NCBI RefSeq assembly: GCF_014858725.1
Contig: NZ_AQGV01000012.1
Span: 1,984,001-2,048,000, forward strand
From: Pseudoalteromonas aurantia 208
GTDB lineage: Bacteria; Pseudomonadota; Gammaproteobacteria; Enterobacterales; Alteromonadaceae
DNA length: 64,000 nt
Direction: 5' to 3'
Part shown: piece by piece, positions 28,087-37,119 of the stretch
Layout of the letters: every line of letters begins with the position of its first letter
Position numbering within the stretch: the first letter of the stretch is position 1
The notes under the pieces: generated by a model
The model's input: only the letters and a program-made list of their open reading frames with translations
Database searches by the model: none
What the model was told of the DNA's origin: nothing
Translations under genes and position numbers: made by a program

Positions 28087-30300
28087 TCATGCGGGCTTTT
28101 CTTCACTACTTGGCTTAGCAACCACATTATCAGATTCAGCTTGTACTGAATCTTTAGCTTGTTCAGTTGGCACTTCTACCAATACCGTTTGAACTTTATC
28201 AGTTGCATAAAAACACGCTCCAGAATCAGCCAATTTCATTAAGCTTTCAGCTGGCGTAAACACCACATTTTCTGATGCATAAGTCGACAGTTCAGAGCAC
28301 ACTTTATTGATCCCACGCTTATCCATATAGCTAAATGGTCCGCCTAAGAATGGGGGGAAACCAATACCGAATATTGCACCGATATCTCCATCTCTGGCGC
28401 TAGCAATAATACCTTCATCTAAGCATCGAGCCGCCTCATTTAGCATCTGCGCAACGCACCGGCTAGCTATTTCTTGCTTGTTTAAACGGGGGCTTTGGGT
28501 GATCCCCAATAACTCATACACCGACTCGTCAACTTTTTTACCCTTTTTCTCATAGGTATAAAATCCACGATCGGTTTTCCTACCTAAGCGTTTAGAATCT
28601 ATTAAACGTTCAAACGCATTCGGCGCTTTAAAACGCTCTCCCAGCTCTTTTTCAAGGATAGGCGCTATCTTCGACCCGATATCAATGCCTACTTCATCCA
28701 GCAACGCAAGCGGTCCAACTGGGAAGCCAAATTCGACTAACGCTTGGTCTATCTTTTCTATTGGTTCACCCGCCAAAAGTAAATTTGCCGCTTCATTCAC
28801 ATAAGGTGCAAGAATACGATTGACGTAGAAGCCCGCTTTATCTTTTACAACAATAGGCGTTTTACCTTGTTTGCGGGCAAAGTTTACTGTACGAGAAATC
28901 GTCTCTTGTGACGTGCCTTCATGAGGAATAATCTCTACCAATGGCATTTTCTCCACAGGAGAGAAATAATGAAGCCCAATGACGTTTTCAGGACGTTGAG
29001 CTTGCTCTGCTATTTGTGAGATTGGCAAAGATGATGTGTTACTAGCGAAAATAGTATCTTCCCGACTTTCCCGCTCAATATCAGCAACCATGCTTTGTTT
29101 TAAGTTCAAATCTTCAAATACAGCTTCGATTACCATATCGACATGCTTAAATGCTGTATAGTCGGTGCCGCCTGTGATCCGGTTCATTGTTAGTTGCAGC
29201 TCTGAGTGAGACATAATGCGACGTTTTTGACGTTTTGAGAGAATTTTATAACTATAATTCATCGCATTACTGACGCCTTGTTGCGCGACATCTTTAATTC
29301 GCACCAACGCACCCGCTTTCACTGCACTCACATGCGCAATCCCAGCTCCCATCAAACCGCCACCTAATACCGCGGTACGTTTAACAGGTGCCACATCATC
29401 ACTTTTATATTCTTTTTTCATTTCAGTGGTGGCAAAAAAGATACCACGCAATGATTTAGATACATCTGTCATTACAAGATCTGCAAACCCTTCGGCTTCA
29501 GTCTTATACGCTTTTAGTTCTCCTAGCTCAACAGACGCACGCACTGCTTTAATAATATTCAACGGAGCCGGGTAATGCCCCCCTGTTTTTTTCATCACAT
29601 TATCATGTGCTTTTTTGAAAATAATATTGCGACCAAACGGATTAGATTCTAATAACTTACTTATTTTATCAAGTTTAGGCTGCACCACTTTTGCTTTGCC
29701 TTTCATCGCATATTTTGCGGCAACGTCCAGTAAAATGCTATGAGGGACACTGTCATTTACTAAACCTGCTTTTTTTGCTTGTTTAGCGCGAATTTGTTTA
29801 CCAGTTAACATCCATTCCAATGCTTTTTGAATACCAACCAGCTTAGGTAAACGCTGTGTGCCCCCACCGCCAGGTAACAAACCAAGTTGCACTTCCGGCA
29901 AACCAAGTTTGGTTAGAACACTATCGGTACAAATACGGTAATCACAGGCTAAAGCAAACTCTAACCCGCCGCCTAATGCCGCACCATGAATAGCTGCGAC
30001 CGTTGGATAGGGCTGCTTTTTCATACTAAAAAATGCTTGTTGGCACATTTCAGACAATGCCAAAGCATCTTCACGTTGTTCAGCGCTATCCAACATTTTA
30101 ATGTCGGCGCCAGCGATAAAGTTATCGGCTTTACCACTGATGAACACCATTCCTGTAATATTGTCGTCTTGCCCTTGCTTTAAGGTGACCAGTAGATCAT
30201 CTGCGAAACTGTCCCGCAATGTATTCATTTTTTCGCCTGGCACATCAATAGTGACAATCGCAACGCGCTTTTCATTTAACTCATAAGTAAATACTGACAT
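28087..30300 (-). CDS. fadJ: Fatty acid oxidation complex subunit alpha
   Basis: Bifunctional enoyl-CoA hydratase/3-hydroxyacyl-CoA dehydrogenase of beta-oxidation, partner of the thiolase FadI. The [12 protein letters not shown] start at 30300 overlaps the fadI stop as TAATG and is preferred over a longer in-frame extension, giving 737 residues. The N-terminal crotonase domain shows HGAALGGGLEFALACDYRI and the hydratase glutamates. The dehydrogenase starts at AVLGGGLMGAGIAHV (NAD-binding GxGxxG) with ASNTSSLPIS and HYFSPVEKMPLVEI. The thiolase partner of the FadI type and the gene order fadI-fadJ identify this as FadJ rather than FadB. An acidic low-complexity tail ends the protein. Confidence 0.94.
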   Translation of the reverse strand: MSVFTYELNEKRVAIVTIDVPGEKMNTLRDSFADDLLVTLKQGQDDNITGMVFISGKADNFIAGADIKMLDSAEQREDALALSEMCQQAFFSMKKQPYPTVAAIHGAALGGGLEFALACDYRICTDSVLTKLGLPEVQLGLLPGGGGTQRLPKLVGIQKALEWMLTGKQIRAKQAKKAGLVNDSVPHSILLDVAAKYAMKGKAKVVQPKLDKISKLLESNPFGRNIIFKKAHDNVMKKTGGHYPAPLNIIKAVRASVELGELKAYKTEAEGFADLVMTDVSKSLRGIFFATTEMKKEYKSDDVAPVKRTAVLGGGLMGAGIAHVSAVKAGALVRIKDVAQQGVSNAMNYSYKILSKRQKRRIMSHSELQLTMNRITGGTDYTAFKHVDMVIEAVFEDLNLKQSMVADIERESREDTIFASNTSSLPISQIAEQAQRPENVIGLHYFSPVEKMPLVEIIPHEGTSQETISRTVNFARKQGKTPIVVKDKAGFYVNRILAPYVNEAANLLLAGEPIEKIDQALVEFGFPVGPLALLDEVGIDIGSKIAPILEKELGERFKAPNAFERLIDSKRLGRKTDRGFYTYEKKGKKVDESVYELLGITQSPRLNKQEIASRCVAQMLNEAARCLDEGIIASARDGDIGAIFGIGFPPFLGGPFSYMDKRGINKVCSELSTYASENVVFTPAESLMKLADSGACFYATDKVQTVLVEVPTEQAKDSVQAESDNVVAKPSSEEKPA

Positions 30301-31610
30301 TATGCACTCTCCAATACAAAGGCCGCACCTAATCCACCAGCCGCACATGCTGTGGTTAATGCCAAACCGCCGCCACGGCGTTTTAGTTCATGCAAGCTTT
30401 GCGTAATTAAGCGAGCACCCGTTGCAGCAAACGGATGTCCATACGCAAGCGAACCACCATTGACGTTAAATTTATCCATATCAATTTCACCCAGTGCTTT
30501 TGCGCGCCCGAGCTTTTCTTTTGCAAACTTATCACATCCAAACATTTTCATATTTGCCAATGCCTGTGCAGCAAATGCTTCATGCATTTCAATAAGATCT
30601 AAATCTTGTAAGCTGATCCCCGCTCTATCAAGCGCTATTGGCGTCGAGTGAGCCGGCCCCATCAACATATCTTCTTGTACACCAATCGCTGAAAATGCAA
30701 AACTGCGTACATAACCTAGTATGTCATAACCCAGTGCTTTAGCTTTGCTTTCACTCATCATTAGGACCGCAGCTGCGCCATCCGTTAACGGTGTTGCATT
30801 CGCCGCGGTCACTGAACCATGCTGCCTATCAAACACAGGTTTAAGTTTTGCGTAACCTTCAAGTGTTGAATTACCACGAATATTGTTATCTTGCTCTATA
30901 AACGACTTATAAGGAGGAACATGTGCTGTCATCACCTCTTCATTAAGCAAACCGTCCGCCCATGCTTTAGCTGCCAATGAATGTGAACGATGCGCCATTG
31001 CATCTTGATCTGCACGGCTGATCCCATGTGTTTTTGCCATTTGTTCTGCGGTTTGGCCCATAGAAAGACCCGTAGAATACTCAGCCACGGCTGGCGGAAC
31101 GGGCATTAAATCTTTCAAACGTAGTTTAGAAAATATTTGTAATCTCTGACCTAATGTACGCGCTTTGGTTAAATCGACTAAGCTGCCTGCAAGCTTTTTA
31201 CTGACACCAATCGGTAACACAGAAGATGAATCCGCTCCGCCCGCTATACCCACTGTCGCTGAACCTGCAATGATTGACTCTGCAACATTAGCAATCGCTT
31301 GAAAGCTCGTTGCACATGCTCGAGATACTGAGTAGGCATCAACCGATACTGGCATACCCGTCCCTAATACGATTTCACGCGCAATATTTGGAGCTTCTGG
31401 CATTTGCACTACCTGTCCAAAAACCAGCTGGTCAATTTCACTCTTATCAAAATTCAGACGCTCAAGCATTTCATTGACGACCAATTTACCCAAATCTAAT
31501 GCGGGCACATGATGAAACGCCGTCGCTTGTTTCGCAAATGGCGTACGTAAACCACTCACAATCGCGATTCTATCGCCTTTTGTTGTTTTTAGAATGTTTT
31601 GTTCAGACAT
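30300..31610 (-). CDS. fadI: 3-ketoacyl-CoA thiolase
   Basis: Cleaves 3-ketoacyl-CoA with CoA to acetyl-CoA and a shortened acyl-CoA. The 436-residue length matches FadI, longer than FadA (about 387). Catalytic residues are visible: Cys in [10 protein letters not shown], His in [11 protein letters not shown], His in [12 protein letters not shown], and the C-terminal Cys-containing [15 protein letters not shown]. It is translationally coupled to fadJ through TAATG. A FadR-like palindrome lies 20 bases upstream of the start, suggesting induction by fatty acids. Confidence 0.95.
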   Translation of the reverse strand: MSEQNILKTTKGDRIAIVSGLRTPFAKQATAFHHVPALDLGKLVVNEMLERLNFDKSEIDQLVFGQVVQMPEAPNIAREIVLGTGMPVSVDAYSVSRACATSFQAIANVAESIIAGSATVGIAGGADSSSVLPIGVSKKLAGSLVDLTKARTLGQRLQIFSKLRLKDLMPVPPAVAEYSTGLSMGQTAEQMAKTHGISRADQDAMAHRSHSLAAKAWADGLLNEEVMTAHVPPYKSFIEQDNNIRGNSTLEGYAKLKPVFDRQHGSVTAANATPLTDGAAAVLMMSESKAKALGYDILGYVRSFAFSAIGVQEDMLMGPAHSTPIALDRAGISLQDLDLIEMHEAFAAQALANMKMFGCDKFAKEKLGRAKALGEIDMDKFNVNGGSLAYGHPFAATGARLITQSLHELKRRGGGLALTTACAAGGLGAAFVLESA

Positions 31611-31629
31611 TGATTTTGCTCTCCCGCTG

Positions 31630-31644
31630 ACAGGTCTGACCTGT
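31630..31644. promoter_or_regulatory. FadR-like operator upstream of fadI
   Basis: ACAGGTCTGACCTGT is a perfect 7+1+7 palindrome. On the minus strand AACAGGTCAGACCTGTC closely follows the FadR pattern AACTGGTCNGACCWGTT. It sits 20-34 bases upstream of the fadI ATG, a typical repressor position. Identity of the regulator is inferred. Confidence 0.7.
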
Positions 31645-31902
31645 TTTATTTATCCTGATTCTAAACAACCCCTTTCATAATGCCAATAGAAAATTCAATA
31701 TTGATGACAAAAGAAGCAAACCCCCTCTACCCTAGTTTGTTTTTTATACAGCTGCAAAAGTTATTGAAAAAACAAGGGAACTAAATAGAAACACACGGTC
31801 TAAGTAAACGCAAAATAACCAAAAAATTAATTTGAAAGACTTGAGTTCTTGGAGTGAAATCCTTATAACTTAGGAAAAATTTGTCAGTACAAGGACAAAG
31901 CA

Positions 31903-32859
31903 ATGGCTGTAAATGAATTTTCTGAACTAAAAAACTATCTTGATACCCAAATTATAGGTCAACCAGAATTGACCCAAGCGCTGTTAATTGCTGTATTAGC
32001 TGATGGTCATCTACTTGTTGAAGGACCTCCAGGGCTAGCAAAAACACGCGCTGTAAACGCGCTAGCACAAGGCATAGAAGGCAGCTTTCAACGCGTTCAA
32101 TTTACCCCTGATTTATTACCTGCGGATGTCACAGGTACAGATATTTATCGCCAACAAACCAATGAGTTTGTTTTTGAGAAGGGCCCACTATTTCATAACC
32201 TAATTTTAGCTGATGAAATTAACCGTGCGCCCGCTAAAGTACAATCTGCTTTGCTAGAAGCCATGGCGGAGAGACAGATAACGGTTGGCAAAAATACCTA
32301 CCCTCTTTCTGATTTGTTTATGGTAATGGCGACCCAAAACCCATTAGAGCAAGAAGGGACATATCCATTACCTGAAGCCCAATTAGACCGTTTTTTACTC
32401 CATCTGAATATTGACTACCCAGGAGCAGAAAATGAATTGGCAATACTACGACTAACCCGAGGCGAAGCGCTGTCGGAGCAACCGGTGACGTTTTCTCCTA
32501 TTAGCCAAGACACTCTTTTTGCGGCAAGAAAAAATGTGTTATCTATGCATTTAGCTGAGCCATTGGAACAGTATTTAGTTCAATTGATTGTTGCCACTCG
32601 CGAAGCGGGGGAACTTGACCCGCAACTGGGTTCATGGATTGAATTTGGGGCAAGCCCTCGTGCTACAATTGCGCTAGACAAATGCGCGCGTGCCAACGCT
32701 TGGTTACAAAACCGTGACTTCGTAACTCCTGAAGATATTCAAGGTGTTTTATACAATGTGTTACGCCATCGCATTATTTTAAGCTACGAAGCACAAGCTG
32801 ACGGTATCACCAAAGATCAAGTTATTCGTCGGATCTTAGAATTGGTTCCAGTACCGTAA
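31903..32859 (+). CDS. MoxR-family AAA+ ATPase (Bat operon)
   Basis: A 318-residue MoxR ATPase, a chaperone-like protein that acts on von Willebrand factor A proteins, probably inserting metal or assembling complexes. Walker A is EGPPGLAKTRAVN, Walker B is LILADEINRAP, sensor 1 is MATQNPLEQEGTYPLPEAQLDRF, and a C-terminal lid domain follows. The Shine-Dalgarno AAGGA lies 8 bases upstream of the ATG. First gene of a six-gene operon (moxR, DUF58, DUF4381, two VWA genes, BatD) with gaps of 0-6 bases or overlaps. Confidence 0.93.
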   Translation: MAVNEFSELKNYLDTQIIGQPELTQALLIAVLADGHLLVEGPPGLAKTRAVNALAQGIEGSFQRVQFTPDLLPADVTGTDIYRQQTNEFVFEKGPLFHNLILADEINRAPAKVQSALLEAMAERQITVGKNTYPLSDLFMVMATQNPLEQEGTYPLPEAQLDRFLLHLNIDYPGAENELAILRLTRGEALSEQPVTFSPISQDTLFAARKNVLSMHLAEPLEQYLVQLIVATREAGELDPQLGSWIEFGASPRATIALDKCARANAWLQNRDFVTPEDIQGVLYNVLRHRIILSYEAQADGITKDQVIRRILELVPVP

Positions 32860-32861
32860 TC

Positions 32862-33809
32862 ATGGGCCAATCTCAACTATCTCCGCAGGCTTTTTTAAAC
32901 CAGTGCCATAGCAATGGTGCTGAATTAGGCCTCAAAGAACTGCTTTATTATAAGCCCAAAGCCAACTTGCTCTCGTTGCGCCCAAAAAGCAGAGTGAAAA
33001 GTGCGCAAGCTGGACAATATCTGGCTCCACATAAAGGTCGAGGCATGGAGTTTGCCGAAGTAAGACAATATCAATACGGCGATGATATAAGAGCAATTGA
33101 CTGGCGCGTTACCGCACGCACCGGCGAAGTACACACTAAGCTATACCAAGAAGAAAAAGAACGACCAGTATTTGTCTTCACCGATCTTTCTAACAATATG
33201 CTTTTCGGCTCACAACTCTTATTAAAGTCAGTCCAAGCTGCACATTTAAGTGCGCTTGTGGCGTGGTCCGCATGCCAACGCGGTGACCGATTAGGCGGGA
33301 TTGTATTTAGCGAATATGGACATCATGAGCTAAAACCAACAGCCCGTGATAGAGGCGTGTTAGCGCTTTGCCATCAATTGGTCGACATACATAAGCAATC
33401 TCTTGAAAATAGAGAATTAAGTGCCCAGAGCAGTTTTGAAGCTAATTTAAAGCGCATGGCTCATTTAGCGAAGCCGGGAAGTTTAATTTATTTGATCTCT
33501 GATTTCACTCATCTTGATGATGCCAGTTTTAAACAATTAGAACGTTTAGCTCGTCATTGTGAACTAATCGGTTGCCATGTCACTGACCCTTTCGAGCTCC
33601 AGCTTCCAGCCCATCAAGAGGCACTGACTGTATCTGCGGGAGAACAAAGTTGGACATTACCATTAATGGACAAAGGGTTTAGAGAAAAATTTGCCGAACA
33701 AGCTCAACACGCATTTTCCGCTCGCCTCGCACGATTAAAACGTGCTGGCATGACCATGCAAGGGTTTAGTGCAGCAACCGCGCTTGAATCGCAAATTTTG
33801 AGGTATTAA
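32862..33809 (+). CDS. DUF58 domain protein (Bat operon)
   Basis: A 315-residue cytosolic protein with the DUF58 signature GRGMEFAEVRQYQYGDDIRAIDWRVTAR and a following VWA-like fold (PVFVFTDLSNNMLFG). The first aspartate-serine part of the metal site is modified to DLSNNM, so metal binding may be weak. DUF58 proteins always accompany MoxR ATPases and are thought to be adaptors or substrates. It starts two bases after the moxR stop. Confidence 0.9.
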   Translation: MGQSQLSPQAFLNQCHSNGAELGLKELLYYKPKANLLSLRPKSRVKSAQAGQYLAPHKGRGMEFAEVRQYQYGDDIRAIDWRVTARTGEVHTKLYQEEKERPVFVFTDLSNNMLFGSQLLLKSVQAAHLSALVAWSACQRGDRLGGIVFSEYGHHELKPTARDRGVLALCHQLVDIHKQSLENRELSAQSSFEANLKRMAHLAKPGSLIYLISDFTHLDDASFKQLERLARHCELIGCHVTDPFELQLPAHQEALTVSAGEQSWTLPLMDKGFREKFAEQAQHAFSARLARLKRAGMTMQGFSAATALESQILRY

Positions 33810-33814
33810 TTTAA

Positions 33815-34249
33815 ATGCAAGCATCACCACTTGACGCCTTACACGATGTACTGCCCCCGAGTGAAGTTTCTTGGTGGCCCTTATCGCCAGTGGCTTGGGC
33901 CGCTCTTATCAGTACACTATTATTGATAGGATTAATATGCCGACTACTGTACACCGCTCATTGTCATAAACAAGCGAAAAAGCAGGCGATTAACCAAAGT
34001 CAATTACATCAAAATGATCCGCAGGCATTGCATATTCTGCTAAAGCGGTTGGCTAAACACTATTATGGTACGTTGGCCACTACGCAATCACAAAATAAAT
34101 GGGCCTCTATCTTGAGCCAATTATCAGGGCAAACCTTCAATGAGCAGGAGCTTAATAGCTTATATGCTCCAGTACCAAATGAACACCTCGCCAAAAAGCT
34201 GAGTGTTGCCATTCGTACATTTAAACTCAAGGAGAAAGTGAATGTTTGA
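33815..34249 (+). CDS. DUF4381 membrane protein (Bat operon)
   Basis: A 144-residue protein with one N-terminal membrane helix (about residues 24-46) after the Pro/Trp-rich segment DVLPPSEVSWWPLSP, then a cytosolic helical domain. This is the DUF4381 layout found between DUF58 and BatA genes. The function is unknown, but its constant position suggests a membrane scaffold for the MoxR-VWA complex. Its stop overlaps the ATG of the next gene by eight bases (ATGTTTGA). Confidence 0.85.
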   Translation: MQASPLDALHDVLPPSEVSWWPLSPVAWAALISTLLLIGLICRLLYTAHCHKQAKKQAINQSQLHQNDPQALHILLKRLAKHYYGTLATTQSQNKWASILSQLSGQTFNEQELNSLYAPVPNEHLAKKLSVAIRTFKLKEKVNV

Positions 34250-35228
34250 GTTTAGTTGGCCCTGGTTTTTTTTACTATTACCGCTTCCTTGGATAATGGT
34301 AAAATTCAAGCCTATACAACAAGCTACCCCACAACGTTTAAGAATGCCAAGTTTTGCTAGCTTGTCTTCATTGGCTCCAAAAATCACTCAGCATCAACGT
34401 AAAGTCTCATGGCTAGAAGCACTTATATGGTTACTTTTAGTGGTTGCAGTGGCAAATCCGCAATGGTTAGATGACCCTGTCGCCTTACCCAATGAAGGAC
34501 GAGATATTATGCTTGCTGTCGACTTATCTGGCTCGATGAATGAACAAGATATGGAATATCAAGGCCGTTACGTAGACAGGCTTTCAGTCGTAAAAGCGGT
34601 ATTAAGTGATTTTATCAAGCAACGTCAAGGAGATCGATTAGGATTAATTCTATTTGGCGACACAGCCTTCTTACAAACCCCACTTACGAGAGATCTAAGC
34701 ACAGTAAGCCAAATGCTAACAGAAGCACAAATCGGCTTAGTTGGGCGTGCGACCGCGATTGGTGATGCTTTGGGACTCGCTGTAAAACGATTCAGTCAAA
34801 AACAAGACAGCAACCGCATTTTAATACTACTAACCGATGGGCAAAACACCGCAGGGAATTTGAAACCAGAAGAAGCGCTTATTTTAGCCAGAGAAGAAGG
34901 TATCAAAGTGTATACCGTTGGCGTTGGCTCAGATGGCCGTGGTGGATTTAGCCTGTTTGGCATGGGGGGCTCTGGGGGTAGTAGCATTGATGAGGCAACC
35001 CTCAAGCATATTGCGACAGAAACTGGCGGTAGCTATTTTAGAGCCAAAGATGTCAGTGGATTGCAACAAATTTATCAAGAGCTTGACCAACTTGAACCGA
35101 TTAGTGATGAAGCGCAAACGTTTAGACCGCAAGTCGCTTTATTCTACTGGCCGTTATTGGCTGTCTTAACATTATTAATGCTCTCAATTCTCATCAAAGC
35201 CTTACGCGGCTTAAAACAGGAGGCCTAG
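34242..35228 (+). CDS. BatA-like VWA-domain membrane protein
   Basis: A 328-residue aerotolerance-type protein. Two N-terminal hydrophobic helices (about 5-22 and 57-73) precede a VWA domain with an intact MIDAS metal motif DLSGS (D94, S96, S98), plus the later Thr (TPLTRD) and Asp (LLTDGQN) ligands. A last helix (about 300-320) anchors the C-terminus. A Gly/Ser-rich loop lies near residue 235-250 (FSLFGMGGSGGSS). VWA metal-binding proteins are the presumed clients of the MoxR ATPase. Confidence 0.92.
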   Translation: MFEFSWPWFFLLLPLPWIMVKFKPIQQATPQRLRMPSFASLSSLAPKITQHQRKVSWLEALIWLLLVVAVANPQWLDDPVALPNEGRDIMLAVDLSGSMNEQDMEYQGRYVDRLSVVKAVLSDFIKQRQGDRLGLILFGDTAFLQTPLTRDLSTVSQMLTEAQIGLVGRATAIGDALGLAVKRFSQKQDSNRILILLTDGQNTAGNLKPEEALILAREEGIKVYTVGVGSDGRGGFSLFGMGGSGGSSIDEATLKHIATETGGSYFRAKDVSGLQQIYQELDQLEPISDEAQTFRPQVALFYWPLLAVLTLLMLSILIKALRGLKQEA

Positions 35229-35229
35229 T

Positions 35230-37119
35230 ATGGAGTTTATATTTATTAGACCTGAATTGCTGTGGTTACTCATTCCATGGGCATTGCTGACCACCATTGC
35301 CTTTGTTAAACGTGCAAAGCATAAACATAGTCCGCTTATTGCACCGCATTTAGCAAGCGTTATGCTCAGTGATAGTACGCAACAACGGAAAACTCATAGC
35401 CCCATACTGATCAGTGTATTCATGTTCGCGGCAATTATATGTGTTGCAGGCCCTAGTTTTTCGAAACAACAAGTACCCGTATTTCAAACAAAGCAAGCGC
35501 GTGTGGTGTTGATGGATATGTCATATTCTATGTATTCAACTGATATAGCACCGAATCGTTTAACCCAAGCGCGTTTTAAAACCCTCGATATGGTTGAGTT
35601 ATTTAAAGAAGGTGATACTGCATTAGTCGCTTATGCAGGGGATGCTTTTACCGTTTCACCTTTAACAAGCGATGCACAAACACTGAGTAATTTAATTCCT
35701 AGTTTAAGTCCTGCGATTATGCCAAGTAAGGGTTCAAATGTCCTTGCTGGGGTTGATAAAGCAATAGAACTACTTCAACAAGCAGGCTATGTACAAGGTG
35801 AAATCGTACTAATCACAGACGGCCTAGACCAAGAAGATGTTGATGATATTCATGCTGAATTAAGAAATCATGCATACAGATTACATATTTATGCTGTGGG
35901 TACTGAGCAAGGTGCCCCAATTGCTTTACCTGAAGGTGGTTTTTTAAAAGACAATTCCGGACAAATCGTCGTACCTAAACTAAATGTATCTCGATTATCT
36001 AATTTGGCACAATCACAACGAGGTCAATTTGCAGCATATAGCCCTGGGGTGCAAGACCTTAGCTTATTCAAGCCACAAAACAGCCATACACAATTGGATG
36101 AAACACAACAAACCGAAATGCTATGGCGAATAGATGCTGGGCAATATGGATTACTCATTTTATTACCTTTGGCATTATTACTTATCAGACAAGCGGGAAT
36201 AACATTGGCAATTATAATGGTTACGTTACTGCCATATGACACGGTCTACGCGGCAGAGTGGCAATCTTGGTTCAAAAACACCGACCAAAATGCCCTAGCG
36301 GCTTATAACCAAGATAACTTTTCTGACGCTAGTTCCGCTGATAACCTTGAATTAAAAGGCGCTGCATTGTACAAGCAAGAGCAATTTGCAGACGCTGCAC
36401 GTGTATTAGAGCCCACAAAAACTGCGTTTGGGCAGTATAACTATGGCAATGCACTCGCTAAATCAGGAAAGCTTGAAGAAGCAATTACTGCCTATGAGCG
36501 TGCACTGAGTTACGACCCACAATTACAGCAAGCACTTGATAACAAAAAACTCATAGAGCAATTGTTGCAGCAGCAACAAGAACAACAAGAACAACAAGAT
36601 AAATCTGAAGACGAATCTAAAAATAAAGATCAAGATCAGCAATCTCAAGATCAATCAGGCGAAGGTTCCGATGAGAGTAATTCTGAAGAACAGCAAAGCG
36701 CTGACCAAAATGAATCTGATCAACAAGAGCAAAGTAGCGAATCTGAGCCAAATGGCGAACAAAATAACGACCCGCAAATGCAAAGTGACAGCGAAAAACA
36801 AGACGCTCAAGATAACTCCGAAGCTGCTCAGCAAGGTAATACAGAGCAACCTGAAGACAATCAAGCACCTGAAGAAAATACACAACCTACCGAGCCCCAA
36901 CAGGAAGGCCAAGCACCGGAGCAACAAGAAAGCTCTCCAATAGGAGACGTGAGTGCAAAACCACTTACCCCTGAAGAAAAAGAAAAAGCGCAGCAGCTGA
37001 GTCAGTTACTGAGAAAAGTGCCTGATGATCCCGCTATTTTATTACGTAACAAAATGCAGTTAGAAGCACAACAGCGTGCTCAGCAGCAGCGCCGTAGAGG
37101 AGTTGAAAAATCATGGTAA
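35230..37119 (+). CDS. BatB/BatC-like VWA and TPR membrane protein with long acidic Gln-rich linker
   Basis: A 629-residue fusion corresponding to BatB plus BatC. Order: two membrane helices (about 8-25 and 60-74), a VWA domain with MIDAS D96-M-S-Y-S100, a membrane helix pair (about 310-345), TPR repeats (about 385-445: GQYNYGNALAKSGKLEEAI), a Gln/Glu/Ser/Asp low-complexity linker (about 446-570) and a short basic tail. AGGAGG is 7 bases before the ATG. The BatB-BatC fusion is common in gammaproteobacteria. The linker is predicted to be disordered and periplasmic or cytosolic depending on topology. Confidence 0.92.
   Translation: MEFIFIRPELLWLLIPWALLTTIAFVKRAKHKHSPLIAPHLASVMLSDSTQQRKTHSPILISVFMFAAIICVAGPSFSKQQVPVFQTKQARVVLMDMSYSMYSTDIAPNRLTQARFKTLDMVELFKEGDTALVAYAGDAFTVSPLTSDAQTLSNLIPSLSPAIMPSKGSNVLAGVDKAIELLQQAGYVQGEIVLITDGLDQEDVDDIHAELRNHAYRLHIYAVGTEQGAPIALPEGGFLKDNSGQIVVPKLNVSRLSNLAQSQRGQFAAYSPGVQDLSLFKPQNSHTQLDETQQTEMLWRIDAGQYGLLILLPLALLLIRQAGITLAIIMVTLLPYDTVYAAEWQSWFKNTDQNALAAYNQDNFSDASSADNLELKGAALYKQEQFADAARVLEPTKTAFGQYNYGNALAKSGKLEEAITAYERALSYDPQLQQALDNKKLIEQLLQQQQEQQEQQDKSEDESKNKDQDQQSQDQSGEGSDESNSEEQQSADQNESDQQEQSSESEPNGEQNNDPQMQSDSEKQDAQDNSEAAQQGNTEQPEDNQAPEENTQPTEPQQEGQAPEQQESSPIGDVSAKPLTPEEKEKAQQLSQLLRKVPDDPAILLRNKMQLEAQQRAQQQRRRGVEKSW

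Noticed and set aside
36671..36943. A 90-codon plus-strand frame rich in Lys and Asn
   Set aside because: It is an out-of-frame reading of the low-complexity linker of the BatB/BatC-like gene; repeats leave all frames open there.
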